Of a stretch of 64,000 nucleotides of DNA, positions 17,104 to 25,890 are shown in pieces (within the stretch, counting starts at the first letter, position 1; every line of letters begins with the position of its first letter). The notes under the pieces were generated by a model. That model saw only the letters and a list, made by a program, of their open reading frames with translations, made no database searches and had not been told where the DNA came from. The DNA comes from JACDER01 sp963717765. GTDB lineage: Bacteria; Actinomycetota; Thermoleophilia; Gaiellales; Gaiellaceae. The stretch is from NCBI GenBank assembly GCA_963717765.1, contig CAVQWX010000007.1:329417-393416 (forward strand), given 5' to 3'. A program made the translations under genes and the position numbers.

Positions 17104-17673
17104 ATGGCCGAGACACAGACCGATGCGGCGACCCTCGAGCGGCTGCTCGAGATCTCGTCGCACCTGAATTCGACGCTGAAGCTGGACGAGCTGCTCGGCG
17201 AGATCATGGGCGCGGCGACGGAGCTGACGGGCGCGGAGACGTCCTCGCTCCTGCTCGTGGACGAGGAGGGCGGCGACCTCACCGTCGAGATCGCGACCGG
17301 CAAGCCCGGCGAGGCCGTCGAGCGCGCGCACGTTCCGGCGGGACAGGGCATCGCCGGGTGGGTGGTCGAGAACGGCGAGCCGGTGATGGTCGACGACCCC
17401 AAGTCGGACGAGCGCTTCTACGGCGGCATCGACGAGCAGAGCGGGTTCGAGACGAAGAACATGCTGGCCGTCCCGATGACCTCGCGCGACCGGACGATCG
17501 GCGTCATCGAGGTGATCAACAAGCGCGACGGATCGTTCGACGAGCGCGACCAGAAGGTGGCGACTGCGCTGGCTTCGCAGGCCGCGGTCGCGATCGACAA
17601 TGCGCGGCTGTACGCGCGGCTCGCGGACGCGGTCGTGACGACGCGCATGTCGTATCCCGTTTTCGCCGAGTAG
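17104..17673 (+). CDS. GAF-domain protein
   Basis: 189 aa, almost entirely one GAF domain: TLERLLEISSHLNSTLKLDELLGEIM lead helix, then AETSSLLLVDEEGGDLT, GQGIAGWVVENGEPVMVDDP, MLAVPM..IGVIEVINK and ASQAAVAIDNARLYARL. There is no output domain, so it is a stand-alone sensor or adaptor; the ligand is unknown (cyclic nucleotide or small aromatic are possibilities). A strong ribosome site (AGGAGG) lies 11 nt after accC, making it the last gene of the operon. Confidence 0.85.
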   Translation: MAETQTDAATLERLLEISSHLNSTLKLDELLGEIMGAATELTGAETSSLLLVDEEGGDLTVEIATGKPGEAVERAHVPAGQGIAGWVVENGEPVMVDDPKSDERFYGGIDEQSGFETKNMLAVPMTSRDRTIGVIEVINKRDGSFDERDQKVATALASQAAVAIDNARLYARLADAVVTTRMSYPVFAE

Positions 17674-17844
17674 CTATGCGGGTGAGGTGACAGGTGGTGT
17701 CAACGAAGACGGCGTCGGTCTCCGTCTGGCCGCCGCCGCCCGTTGCTCGGGTGCCTGTCGGACAGATGACCACGCTCGCGCCTCACCGTTCGGCCCGACG
17801 GTGGCGACGAAGGACACATGTGGGCGCGGTCCCTCGCTGCCTTG

Positions 17845-18999
17845 CTAGGGGATCGGCGGGCTGGGGGCGCCCGGCTCGGGGCCTGCCGCTGTCCGAGCAA
17901 AACCGGCCAGCGCGGCAGCCACGAGCGCGAGCGCGGCCGGGATGATCAGGCCGGCGCGTAGCCCGACGCCGTGTGCCAGGGCTCCGATGGCGGCCGGGCC
18001 GAGCACCATGCCGACGTAGCTCATCGTCACGACCCAGCCGAGCGCCCACGAGCCGCCGGGGAGGTTGCCCGCGGCGCTGAAGACGGTCGGGACGATCGGG
18101 GCCAGGCCCAGGCCGAGCAGCGCGAACGCGACGAGGACCGCCGGGAACTCCACGATCGCCAGGCCGACAGCCAATCCCAGCCCGGCGACGATTCCGCCCG
18201 TGCGGACGACGGCGACCGGCCCGAAGTGCGCCGAGAGCCGGTCGGCCGAGAAGCGGGAGAGCACCATTCCGACGGCGAATGCCGTGAACGCGAGGGCGGC
18301 AAGGGCTGCGCTCGAGCCGGCGTCCTCGTGGAGGTAGACGCCGCTCCAGTCCGCGGCCGCGCCCTCGCCGAGGAACGAGCAGAAACCGATGATCCCGAGC
18401 GCGACGACCGCGAGGGCGACCCGGCCGCGGCGGCTGTCGCGCGCGCGTTCCGAGCGGACGTCACGCAGGAGGCCGCGCGGGACGAGCAGGCTCAGAACTG
18501 TCAGGACGGCGGCCGCCACAACGAGGTTCGTGCGCACCGAGACGCCTGCCGCCGCCAGCGCGGACGCGATGCCGGACGAGGCGAGGAGGCCGACGCTCCA
18601 GAAGCCGTGCAGGCTGGACATGATCGGCCGCCCCGCCGCGCGCTCGACCTGGACCGCCTGAGCGTTCATGGCCACGTCGACCAGTCCCGCCGCGATCCCG
18701 AAGGGCACGAGGGCGATCGTGAGTGTCGCGAGGCCCCCGGCCAGCCCTGGCCCCGCGAGGCCAACGGCCAAGAGAGGCAGCCCGACCTGGACGACGCGCC
18801 GGCTCCCATACCGGTCGACGAGCCAGGCGGCGATGCGAGTGCCGGCGAAGAGGCCGGCGGCGAAGCCGGTCAGTGCGATTCCGAGCTGCCCGTCGCCGAG
18901 CCCCAGCCCGGACTTGATCGCCGGGATGCGCGGGGCGAGCGTCCCCGCGATCGCAGCGTGGACGAGGAAGACGGCAGCGGTGCTCCTACGCGGGCGCAT
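17845..18999 (-). CDS. MFS transporter (second of pair)
   Basis: 384 aa, about 12 membrane segments, major facilitator fold: GIALTGFAAGLFAGTRIAAWLVDRYGSRRVVQVG carries the loop 2-3 motif A (DRYGSRR). The layout resembles YbjJ-type transporters; substrate unknown. ATG 18999 overlaps the 3' end of the upstream MFS gene by 14 nt. Together with FabD they form a minus-strand unit inside the polyketide locus, so efflux of the product or a precursor is plausible. Confidence 0.82.
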   Translation of the reverse strand: MRPRRSTAAVFLVHAAIAGTLAPRIPAIKSGLGLGDGQLGIALTGFAAGLFAGTRIAAWLVDRYGSRRVVQVGLPLLAVGLAGPGLAGGLATLTIALVPFGIAAGLVDVAMNAQAVQVERAAGRPIMSSLHGFWSVGLLASSGIASALAAAGVSVRTNLVVAAAVLTVLSLLVPRGLLRDVRSERARDSRRGRVALAVVALGIIGFCSFLGEGAAADWSGVYLHEDAGSSAALAALAFTAFAVGMVLSRFSADRLSAHFGPVAVVRTGGIVAGLGLAVGLAIVEFPAVLVAFALLGLGLAPIVPTVFSAAGNLPGGSWALGWVVTMSYVGMVLGPAAIGALAHGVGLRAGLIIPAALALVAAALAGFARTAAGPEPGAPSPPIP

Positions 19000-20215
19000 C
19001 CACCGGCACGACCCGCCGCGGCAGCGTGCGCACGTCGCGGACGAGCAGGACGGCCAGGGTGGCGACGAGGCTGATCGCGGCCGCGCCGACGAGCGTCTCC
19101 TCCGTCCCGATCAGGTCGGCGATCGGCCCCGCGGCCGCGAGCCCGAGTGGGATGAGCGCGAATGAGCCCAGCGCGTCGTACGACGACACGCGGGACAGCT
19201 TCTCCTGCGGGATCTCCTGCTGCATCGCCGTGTCCCAGAGGACGCCGAAGGTCTCGTTCCCGATCCCCGCGACGAACCCGAGGACGATCAGCGCGCCGAG
19301 GGGCAGCGGGACGGCGAGCCCGAGCAGGATCGGGATGCTGAGCAGGTAGCCGAGCGTCGCGGTCAGCAGGATGCGGCGCGGGCGGAAGCGCAGCGCGAGC
19401 AGGCCACCGACGATCAGGCCGACGCTCGTCGCCGTCAGGATGAGGCCCCAGGCGGTCGCGCCGCCGAGGTGCTCCTTTGCGATCACCGGGCCCAGCACGA
19501 GCTCCGTCCCCGACACGACCGCGTTCACGAACCCGAACTGGAGGACGATCGTCCAGAGCCACGTGCGCGAGACGAACTCGCGCCAGCCCTCGGCCAGCTC
19601 CGCGATGAAGTTGCGGCCCTCGATCCGCAGGGTCGAGGGCAGGTGCATCGCGCCGGTCAGGGCAGCCGAGACGAAGAACGAAACGGCGTCGATCGCGATC
19701 CCGGTCCCCGGGCTCGTAAGCCCCACGACCAGCCCGGCAATCGCAGCGCCTCCGATCCGCGTCGCGTTCACGCCCAGCCGCAGGAGAGCGTTCGCGCTCT
19801 GCAACGCGTCCGGCGGCACGGTCTGCGGGACGATTCCCGTCGAAGCGGGGAAGAAGAACGCGAAGCTCGCCCCGCCGAGCGCCGAGAGCACGATGAGCTG
19901 CCAGATCTCGGCCCGGCCGCTCAGTAGCAGCGCGGCCGTGACCGCCTGCACCGAGCCGTTCACGACGCTCGACGCGACCATCACCCGGTGGCGGGGAAGC
20001 CGGTCGGCCCAGATCCCGCCGACGAGCATGAAGATCACGAGCGGGATCGCCTGCGCCGCCAGGACGTAGCCGAGGTCGGCCTTCGAGCCGGTCAGGTCGA
20101 GGACGGCGAACGCGAGACCGATCGTGGTGAACGCGTTGCCGGCGACCGAGATCGTCCGGCCGAAGAAGAGGAGCCGGAACTCCCGCTCGTGGAGCGGCTG
20201 GAGGCTGGCCTTCAG
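18986..20215 (-). CDS. MFS transporter (first of pair), probable CTG start
   Basis: About 409 aa, 12 membrane segments, related to the DHA3/EntS group: FRLLFFGRTISVAGNAF in TM1, GGIWADRLPRHRVMV motif A, and DALQSANALLRLGVNATRIGG in the middle. The first methionine at 20038 would drop TM1 and part of TM2, yet clear family sequence continues upstream to the fabD stop. No ATG, GTG or TTG lies in that stretch; a CTG at 20213-20215 overlapping the fabD TGA is the only apparent start, implying coupled or non-canonical initiation. Confidence 0.78.
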   Translation of the reverse strand: MKASLQPLHEREFRLLFFGRTISVAGNAFTTIGLAFAVLDLTGSKADLGYVLAAQAIPLVIFMLVGGIWADRLPRHRVMVASSVVNGSVQAVTAALLLSGRAEIWQLIVLSALGGASFAFFFPASTGIVPQTVPPDALQSANALLRLGVNATRIGGAAIAGLVVGLTSPGTGIAIDAVSFFVSAALTGAMHLPSTLRIEGRNFIAELAEGWREFVSRTWLWTIVLQFGFVNAVVSGTELVLGPVIAKEHLGGATAWGLILTATSVGLIVGGLLALRFRPRRILLTATLGYLLSIPILLGLAVPLPLGALIVLGFVAGIGNETFGVLWDTAMQQEIPQEKLSRVSSYDALGSFALIPLGLAAAGPIADLIGTEETLVGAAAISLVATLAVLLVRDVRTLPRRVVPVDAPA

Positions 20216-21144
20216 GAGTGTTCGGCGGCGAACTCGTCCAGCCGGGCGGGCGAGTCGGCCGAGAAGACGTCGGCGTCAGGGTGGATCTGGCGGACGAGCC
20301 CGCCGAGGACGCGGCCGGGCCCGGATTCGAGGAACGTGGTTGCGCCGGCGCCGACCAGCGCCCGCACGCACTCGACCCAGCGAACCGGCGACGCGATCTG
20401 CTCGACGAGCGCGGCCTGCAGTGACTCGGCGTCGTCGACGATTGCGCCGCGCGAGTTCGAGGCGACCGGGACGCGAGGGTTCGACCAGGCGACATCGCGG
20501 ACAGCCTCCGCCATCTGCTCCTGCACCGGTTTCATCAGCTCGCTGTGGAAGGCGGCCGCGACCTGGAGCTTCACGACGCGCGATGCGCCCGCCTCCTCAG
20601 CCAGCTCCATCAACTTGGCGACGCCGTCCTCCTCGCCCGAGACGACGATCTGGGTGGGCGAGTTGATGTTCGCGAGCGTGACCATCCCGGCGGACGCGGC
20701 CTCCTCGCACAGGGTGCCGAGCGTGTCAGCGTCGAGGCCGATGACGGCTGCCATCGCGCCCGGCCGCTCATCCCCGATCTCGCCCATCAGCCGGCCGCGC
20801 AGGGAGACGAGCTCGATCCCGTCCTCCACCGAGATGGCGCCGGAAGCCGCCGCTGCCGTGTACTCGCCGAGCGAGTGGCCGGCGACGAGATCGGGCTGCA
20901 GACCGCGTGCGCGGGCGGCGTCCGTCACAGCCAGCGCGACACAGAAGAGGGCCGGTTGCGCCACCTCGGTGCGCGTGAGGGCCTCCATCGGCCCTTCGAG
21001 CATGACTTTGCGGATCGGCTGGCCCGACGCGGCCTCGGCCTGGCGCAAATAGTCGGTCAGAAGCTCGCCCTCGGAATCGAGCAACTCCGCTCCCATCCCG
21101 ACCTTCTGCGATCCCTGCCCCGGATAGAGGAAGGCTGTAGACAC
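20212..21144 (-). CDS. fabD: Malonyl-CoA:ACP transacylase
   Basis: 310 aa, standard for FabD: LYPGQGSQKVGMG at the start, active-site GHSLGEYTA (Ser about residue 92), AAFHSELMKPV (catalytic His) and a C-terminal ESGPGRVLGGLVR. It loads malonyl units onto ACP for fatty-acid and type II polyketide synthesis. GTG 21144 is the start; the gene is divergent from the cupin-KS-CLF operon with only 50 nt between the start codons, so one regulatory region probably serves both. Confidence 0.93.
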   Translation of the reverse strand: MSTAFLYPGQGSQKVGMGAELLDSEGELLTDYLRQAEAASGQPIRKVMLEGPMEALTRTEVAQPALFCVALAVTDAARARGLQPDLVAGHSLGEYTAAAASGAISVEDGIELVSLRGRLMGEIGDERPGAMAAVIGLDADTLGTLCEEAASAGMVTLANINSPTQIVVSGEEDGVAKLMELAEEAGASRVVKLQVAAAFHSELMKPVQEQMAEAVRDVAWSNPRVPVASNSRGAIVDDAESLQAALVEQIASPVRWVECVRALVGAGATTFLESGPGRVLGGLVRQIHPDADVFSADSPARLDEFAAEHS

Positions 21145-21194
21145 GGCGCGGGCGAGTATGTCACGATCGCGCTCACCAAGCCAGGGAGGAAATA

Positions 21195-21596
21195 ATGGAA
21201 GCGCAGGAACAAACTCAGCCGGGCGTCCGGAAGGTCGAGGAGACCCCGGCCGACAACCGCCGCGGCGGCGACGTGCGCACGCTGCTCAGCCCGAAGACGG
21301 TCGGGTCCACCTCAGGCTTCATGGGCGTCGCCACGATTCCGGGCGGCGACTGGATCTCAGAGCACTACCACCCGTATTCGGAGGAGTTCATCTACGTCTG
21401 CTCCGGCTCGCTCACCGCCGATCTCGACGGCGAGGCGCAGACCGTGAACGGCGGCGAGGCTCTCTACATCCCGGTCAACGTCAAGCATCGGCTGAGGAAC
21501 GAGGGCAGCGAGGACGCGTTCATCGTCTTCCATCTCGGCCCTCTCGCGCCGCGTCCCGACGCTGGGCACGTCGACACCGAGGAGCGCAATCCGTGA
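21195..21596 (+). CDS. Cupin protein of type II polyketide cluster (WhiE-ORFII-like)
   Basis: 133 aa single cupin: metal-binding EHYHPYSEEFIYVCSG and the second motif ALYIPVNVKHRLRNEG. Spore-pigment loci (whiE, curamycin type) carry a cupin directly before KS-alpha, as here. The role in those clusters is unsettled (cyclase or hydroxylase accessory). Excellent ribosome site GGGAGGAAATA before ATG. The stop overlaps the KS-alpha GTG by GTGA. Confidence 0.85.
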   Translation: MEAQEQTQPGVRKVEETPADNRRGGDVRTLLSPKTVGSTSGFMGVATIPGGDWISEHYHPYSEEFIYVCSGSLTADLDGEAQTVNGGEALYIPVNVKHRLRNEGSEDAFIVFHLGPLAPRPDAGHVDTEERNP

Positions 21597-22867
21597 GACG
21601 AAGCGTCGTAACCGGGGTCGGGGTCGTCGCGCCGGGAGGCGTCAATCGGGAAGCGTTCTGGGAGCGGATCACGTCCGGCAAGACCGCGACGCGCAAGATC
21701 ACGTTCTTCGATCCTGAGGGCTTCCGCTCGCAGATCGCGGCCGAGGCGGATTTCGACCCGCGCGAGGCCGGTTTGAACGACCAGGAAGTGAACCGCATGG
21801 ACCGGTACGTCCAGTTCGCGGTGGCCGCGGCGATCGAGGCCGTCACGGACGCGGGCCTCGATCTCGAAGGAGTCGAGCGCGAGCGGCTGGCCGTGACGCT
21901 GGGCAGCGCGGTGGGCGGGACGATGGTGCTGGAGCGCGATTACGTCGTCGTCTCGAACCACGGCGAGAAGTGGCTCGTCGACCACGAGTATGCGTCGCCG
22001 TTCCTCTACCACGCGCTCGTGCCGAGCACGCTGGCGGCCGAGGTCGCGCTCAGGTTCGGCGCGCAGGGGCCCTCCGTCGTCGTGTCCACCGGCTGCACCT
22101 CTGGGATCGACGGCATCGGCTACGGGCACCAGCTGATCCAGGACGGAGAGGCGGACATCGTCATCTCCGGCGCCTCCGAGACGGGGATCTCGCCGATCTC
22201 GATGGCCTGCTTCGACCCGATCAAGGCGACCTCGCGGCGGAACGACGACGCGGAACACGCCTCCCGCCCGTTCGATCGCGACCGCGACGGCTTCGTGATG
22301 GGGGAAGGCTCCGCGATCCTCGTCCTCGAGGAGCTCGAGGCCGCGCAGGCGCGCGGCGCGCACATCTACTGCGAGGTCGCGGGCTACGCGAACCGCGGCA
22401 ACGCGTACCACATGACCGGCCTGCGTCCCGACGGTGCGGAAATGTCGGAGGCCATCCTCGATGCGATGGCGCAGGGCGGGATCGAGCCGGAGGACATCGA
22501 CTACATCAACGCGCACGGGTCGGGGACGAAGCAGAACGACCGCCACGAAACCGCCGCGTACAAGCGCTCGCTCGGCGACCAGGCGTACAAGATCCCGATC
22601 AGCTCGATCAAGTCGATGATCGGACACTCGCTGGGCGGGATCGGCGCGGTCGAGATGGCCGCGTGCGCGCTCGCGATCGACCGCGGCGTCGTCCCGCCGA
22701 CGGCCAACTGGGAGAACCCCGATCCCGAGTGCGACCTCGACTACACGCCCGGTGAAGCGCGGCGCAGGCAGATCGACGCCGCGCTCTCGACCGGCAGCGG
22801 CTTCGGCGGCTTCCAGTCGGCGATGATCCTCGCCCGCCCCAAGGAGCTGCAGGAGGTGGGCATCTGA
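21593..22867 (+). CDS. Type II polyketide ketosynthase alpha subunit
   Basis: 424 aa. Active-site Cys168 sits in SVVVSTGCTSGIDGI; the two catalytic histidines are in YINAHGSGTKQND and SMIGHSLGGIGA. FDRDRDGFVMGEGS and STGSGFGGFQSA complete the family signatures. It forms the KS/CLF heterodimer with the next gene and elongates the poly-beta-ketone chain on ACP. Sequence style (STGCTSGIDGIGYG) is that of aromatic KS-alpha rather than FabF; a separate FabF is at 40617. Overlaps: GTGA with the cupin gene, one base with the CLF gene. Confidence 0.95.
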   Translation: MRRSVVTGVGVVAPGGVNREAFWERITSGKTATRKITFFDPEGFRSQIAAEADFDPREAGLNDQEVNRMDRYVQFAVAAAIEAVTDAGLDLEGVERERLAVTLGSAVGGTMVLERDYVVVSNHGEKWLVDHEYASPFLYHALVPSTLAAEVALRFGAQGPSVVVSTGCTSGIDGIGYGHQLIQDGEADIVISGASETGISPISMACFDPIKATSRRNDDAEHASRPFDRDRDGFVMGEGSAILVLEELEAAQARGAHIYCEVAGYANRGNAYHMTGLRPDGAEMSEAILDAMAQGGIEPEDIDYINAHGSGTKQNDRHETAAYKRSLGDQAYKIPISSIKSMIGHSLGGIGAVEMAACALAIDRGVVPPTANWENPDPECDLDYTPGEARRRQIDAALSTGSGFGGFQSAMILARPKELQEVGI

Positions 22868-24126
22868 TGGCACAGAAGCCGGAGTCCTTCACCTCCATGC
22901 CGGACGCGGGTCGCGGCGCCGTCATCACCGGGATCGGCGTCGTCGCTCCCGGCGGCATCGGCAACGACACCTGGTGGTCGTCGGCGAAGTCGGGCAAGAG
23001 CGCGATCCGCCGCATCACGCGCTTCGATCCCTCCCAGTACCCGGCACAGCTCGCCGGCGAGGTGGACGGCTTCGACGCGGCGGACTACCTCGAACAGCGC
23101 CTGATCGTCCAGACCGACCACTGGACGCACATGGCGCTCGCCGCCACGCAGATGGCGCTCGACGACGCCAAGTACGACCCGGAGGGCAAGGACCCGTACA
23201 GGATGAGCGTGATCACCGCCAGCGGTTCGGGCGGCAACGAGTTCGGCCAGAAGGAGATCGAGAACCTGTGGGGCAAGGGGCCGATCTTCGTCGGCGCCTA
23301 CCAGTCGATCGCGTGGTTCTACGCGGCGACGACGGGGCAGATCGCGATCAAGTACGGGATGAAGGGACCGTGCGGCGTCGTCTGCCAGGAGGGCGCCGGC
23401 GGGCTGGAGGCCCTCTGGCACTCGCGGCGCAACATCGTGCGCGGCGTCGATTTCGTCGTCTCCGGCGGAACGGAGGCGCCGATCGGGCCGTATGCCCTGA
23501 CCTGCCAGCTGACCAACGGGCGACTGTCTCTCGAGAACGAGCCGGACGACGCCTACCGCCCCTTCGACGAGCGGGCGAACGGTTACGTGATGGGCGAGGG
23601 AGGCGCGATCGTGATCGTCGAGGAGGCGGGACACGCGAAGAAGCGCAACGCGCCGCAGGTGTACGCGGAGATCCTCGGCTACGGGACGACCAACGACGCG
23701 TTCGACGCCAAGCGCGTCAGCGACGACGGCTCGCAGCTCGCGCGCGCGATGCGGATGGCGGTGGAGCGGGCCGGCGTGGGAACGGACGACATCGACGTCG
23801 TGTTTGCGGACGCCGCGGGCGTGCCCGAGGCGGACCGGGCGGAGGCCTCCGCGATCAAGGAGGTCTTCGGTCGAGACGTCCCCGTCACGGCGCCGAAGAC
23901 GATGACCGGACGGCTCTACGGCGGCGGTGCGCCGCTGGACGTGGCCGCGGCGGTCTTCGCGATGCGCGACGGCGTCATCCCGCCGACGGTCAACCTGGAC
24001 TCGCCCGCCGACGGCTGCGACCTCGCGTTCGTAACGGAGACGAAGGAGGGGCCGGTCGGGACGGTGCTCGTGAACGCGCGCGGGTTCGGTGGGTTCAACA
24101 GCTCGATCGTCCTGCGGAGGCCATGA
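22867..24126 (+). CDS. Type II polyketide chain-length factor (KS-beta)
   Basis: 419 aa KS homologue lacking catalysis. Aligned to Cys168 of the partner, this protein has Gly176 (GVVCQEGAGGLEAL), and both KS histidines are gone (FADAAGVPEA, APKTMTGRLYGGGAP). CLFs set chain length in the KS/CLF dimer. Most antibiotic-type CLFs carry Gln at the Cys position; here it is Gly by my alignment. The ATG begins on the last base of the KS-alpha stop. Its 3' end forms the left arm of palindromic element C. Confidence 0.93.
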   Translation: MAQKPESFTSMPDAGRGAVITGIGVVAPGGIGNDTWWSSAKSGKSAIRRITRFDPSQYPAQLAGEVDGFDAADYLEQRLIVQTDHWTHMALAATQMALDDAKYDPEGKDPYRMSVITASGSGGNEFGQKEIENLWGKGPIFVGAYQSIAWFYAATTGQIAIKYGMKGPCGVVCQEGAGGLEALWHSRRNIVRGVDFVVSGGTEAPIGPYALTCQLTNGRLSLENEPDDAYRPFDERANGYVMGEGGAIVIVEEAGHAKKRNAPQVYAEILGYGTTNDAFDAKRVSDDGSQLARAMRMAVERAGVGTDDIDVVFADAAGVPEADRAEASAIKEVFGRDVPVTAPKTMTGRLYGGGAPLDVAAAVFAMRDGVIPPTVNLDSPADGCDLAFVTETKEGPVGTVLVNARGFGGFNSSIVLRRP

Positions 24127-24280
24127 CGGGATGTTCACGCGTCGACCGGGGGCGATGGGCGAGTGCGAGGCAAGGACGCAGGGAGCGTTCGTAGCCGCAG
24201 GCTACGGGCGCGACCGAGGACGCAGCATCGCGCCGCACAGCGCGTCCGGGCGACCCGTGGCTCATCTCGTCAGGGCCTCC
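24116..24280. repeat. 165-bp palindromic element, copy C (inverted)
   Basis: The left arm GGAGGCCATGACGGGATG (from 24116, inside the last CLF codons) mirrors the right arm ending CATCTCGTCAGGGCCTCC (24280). The minus strand carries the family cores GATGCTGCGTCCTCGGTCGC and GCTCCCTGCGTCCTTGCCTC around an inner hairpin (CGTAGCCTGCGGCTACG). It separates the CLF gene from the acyl-CoA ligase gene in an otherwise tightly packed operon. Confidence 0.85.
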
Positions 24281-24291
24281 ACCAAGCCCAG

Positions 24292-25773
24292 GTGATCGCG
24301 AGCCTCCTCGAGGAGGCGCCTGCCGACCGTCCCGCGCTCTCCGCGGGCGACCGGCTCTTGACCTACGCCGAGCTGCGGGAGCTCTCGGCGCGGATCGAGG
24401 AGCAAATCGGAGCCGCCGGCGACCTGCGCGGCCAGCGGGTCGCGTTCGTCGCACCGAACTCGCCGGAGCTCGTGGCCGGGCTGTTCGCGGCCTGGCGCCT
24501 CGGAGCCGTCGCCGTCCCTCTCAGCTCGCGCCTGCGCGAGCGCGAGCTCGAGCTGATGTTGGCGGACGCGGAGCCGGTGGTGGTCGTCTCGGTCGCGGCC
24601 CACGGCGGCTACTCGTTCGCCGAGGTGCTGCCGCGCATCTTCCCGCCGAGCGTGCGTGGCGTTTCTTTTACAGAGGACATGACCCGGGGTCTGACCCCGG
24701 TTTCTGGTTCGGCGTCCGAACCGGACGCGCTCCCGGACGAGATGGCGGCGATTCTTTACACCTCCGGCACGACCGGCAATCCGAAGGGCGTGCTCGTGAA
24801 GCACGTTCGCGAGGTGGAGGGAGCACGGTTCCTCGCCACGACGTTGGGCCTCGAGCCGGAGGACCGCTGTGGATTGATCGTTCCAATCTCGCATGCGTTC
24901 GGTCTCACCTGCACGCACGCCGCGGTCGCGGCCGGCGCGGAGGGCGTCCTGGTCGACTCGAGCTTCTCGCCGGCGCCGCTGCTCCGCGCGCTCGAGGCCC
25001 GCGACGCCACGGTCCTGCACGGGTCGCCGACGCTCTTTCGCACGCTGCTCAAGTCGCGTCCGGACGGGATCCCCGGCATCCGGACCGGCCTCGTCGCGGG
25101 CGCGCCGTGCCCGCCGGACCTTCTCGAGGCGCTGGACGAGCACGGCACGCGCATCCTCAACTGCTACGGCCTTTCCGAGACGGGCGCGGTCACGTGCGTG
25201 CGTCTAGACGACCCGCCCGAGCGGCGGCACACGACCGTCGGGTGCGTAGCTCCGCAGTACGAGGCGCGTGTCACCGACGGCGAGCTCGAGGTCAGGGGCG
25301 AGCACCTGACGCCCGGCTACTACCGGCGGCCGGAGGAGACCGCGCAGGCATTCCGCGACGGCTGGTTCCGCACCGGCGACCTGGCGGAGATCGAGGACGG
25401 GTACATCCGCATCGTCGGCCGAGCCAAGGAGATCGTCCACGTCGGCGGCTTCAACGTCGTGCCCGCGGAGGTCGAGGCGACCCTGCTCGCCCATCCGGAC
25501 GTCGCGCACGCGGCCGTCCTCGGAGTCCCCGACGAGCGCATGGGCGAGGCCCTCACCGCGTACGTCTCCCCGCGGCCGGGCGCCGAGCTCGATCCCAGGG
25601 ACCTGATCGGCTTTGCCCGTTCCCGGATCGCCGGTTATAAGGTGCCGTACGCGATCGAGATCCTCCCCGAGTTGCCGCTCCTTCCTTCCGGAAAGCCCGA
25701 CCGCCAAGCCCTTCTTTCACCACTGGCCGGCGACTCCTCCCGGCCGGCGGAGCCGGCCTCCGGAGCCGCCTGA
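24292..25773 (+). CDS. Acyl-CoA/acyl-acid ligase (ANL superfamily)
   Basis: 493 aa adenylate-forming enzyme: P-loop LYTSGTTGNPKGV (about 159-171), NCYGLSETGAV, the hinge GDLAEIEDGYIRIVGRAKE and the C-terminal catalytic lysine in LPSGKPDRQAL. It activates a carboxylic acid as acyl-AMP and then acyl-CoA (or loads a carrier). Within the KS-CLF-ACP operon it may provide a non-acetate starter or activate a released product. GTG 24292 starts shortly after element C; no strong ribosome site. Residues around 131 are encoded by a small palindrome (separate entry). Confidence 0.88.
   Translation: MIASLLEEAPADRPALSAGDRLLTYAELRELSARIEEQIGAAGDLRGQRVAFVAPNSPELVAGLFAAWRLGAVAVPLSSRLRERELELMLADAEPVVVVSVAAHGGYSFAEVLPRIFPPSVRGVSFTEDMTRGLTPVSGSASEPDALPDEMAAILYTSGTTGNPKGVLVKHVREVEGARFLATTLGLEPEDRCGLIVPISHAFGLTCTHAAVAAGAEGVLVDSSFSPAPLLRALEARDATVLHGSPTLFRTLLKSRPDGIPGIRTGLVAGAPCPPDLLEALDEHGTRILNCYGLSETGAVTCVRLDDPPERRHTTVGCVAPQYEARVTDGELEVRGEHLTPGYYRRPEETAQAFRDGWFRTGDLAEIEDGYIRIVGRAKEIVHVGGFNVVPAEVEATLLAHPDVAHAAVLGVPDERMGEALTAYVSPRPGAELDPRDLIGFARSRIAGYKVPYAIEILPELPLLPSGKPDRQALLSPLAGDSSRPAEPASGAA
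24684..24700. repeat. Short perfect palindrome inside the ligase gene
   Basis: CCGGGGT-CTG-ACCCCGG followed by TTT, within a local stretch coding MTRGLTPVSGS between two ANL subdomain elements. It is terminator-like in form yet in frame inside a coding region, in what looks like an inserted surface loop. Confidence 0.7.
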
Positions 25774-25890
25774 CCCCGCTGCCGACACGATGCTCTCCGC
25801 GTCCGTATTGAAATACTGTCCGCTCCGGCCTCGCACCGGCAGCGGTGCCCCAGAGGCGACAGAAGATCACCTAGTGAAACCGGTGCTCCG

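Noticed and set aside
17694..17945. Small plus-strand frame between the GAF gene and the MFS gene
   Set aside because: Overlaps the MFS 3' end antisense; Arg/Pro-rich without features.
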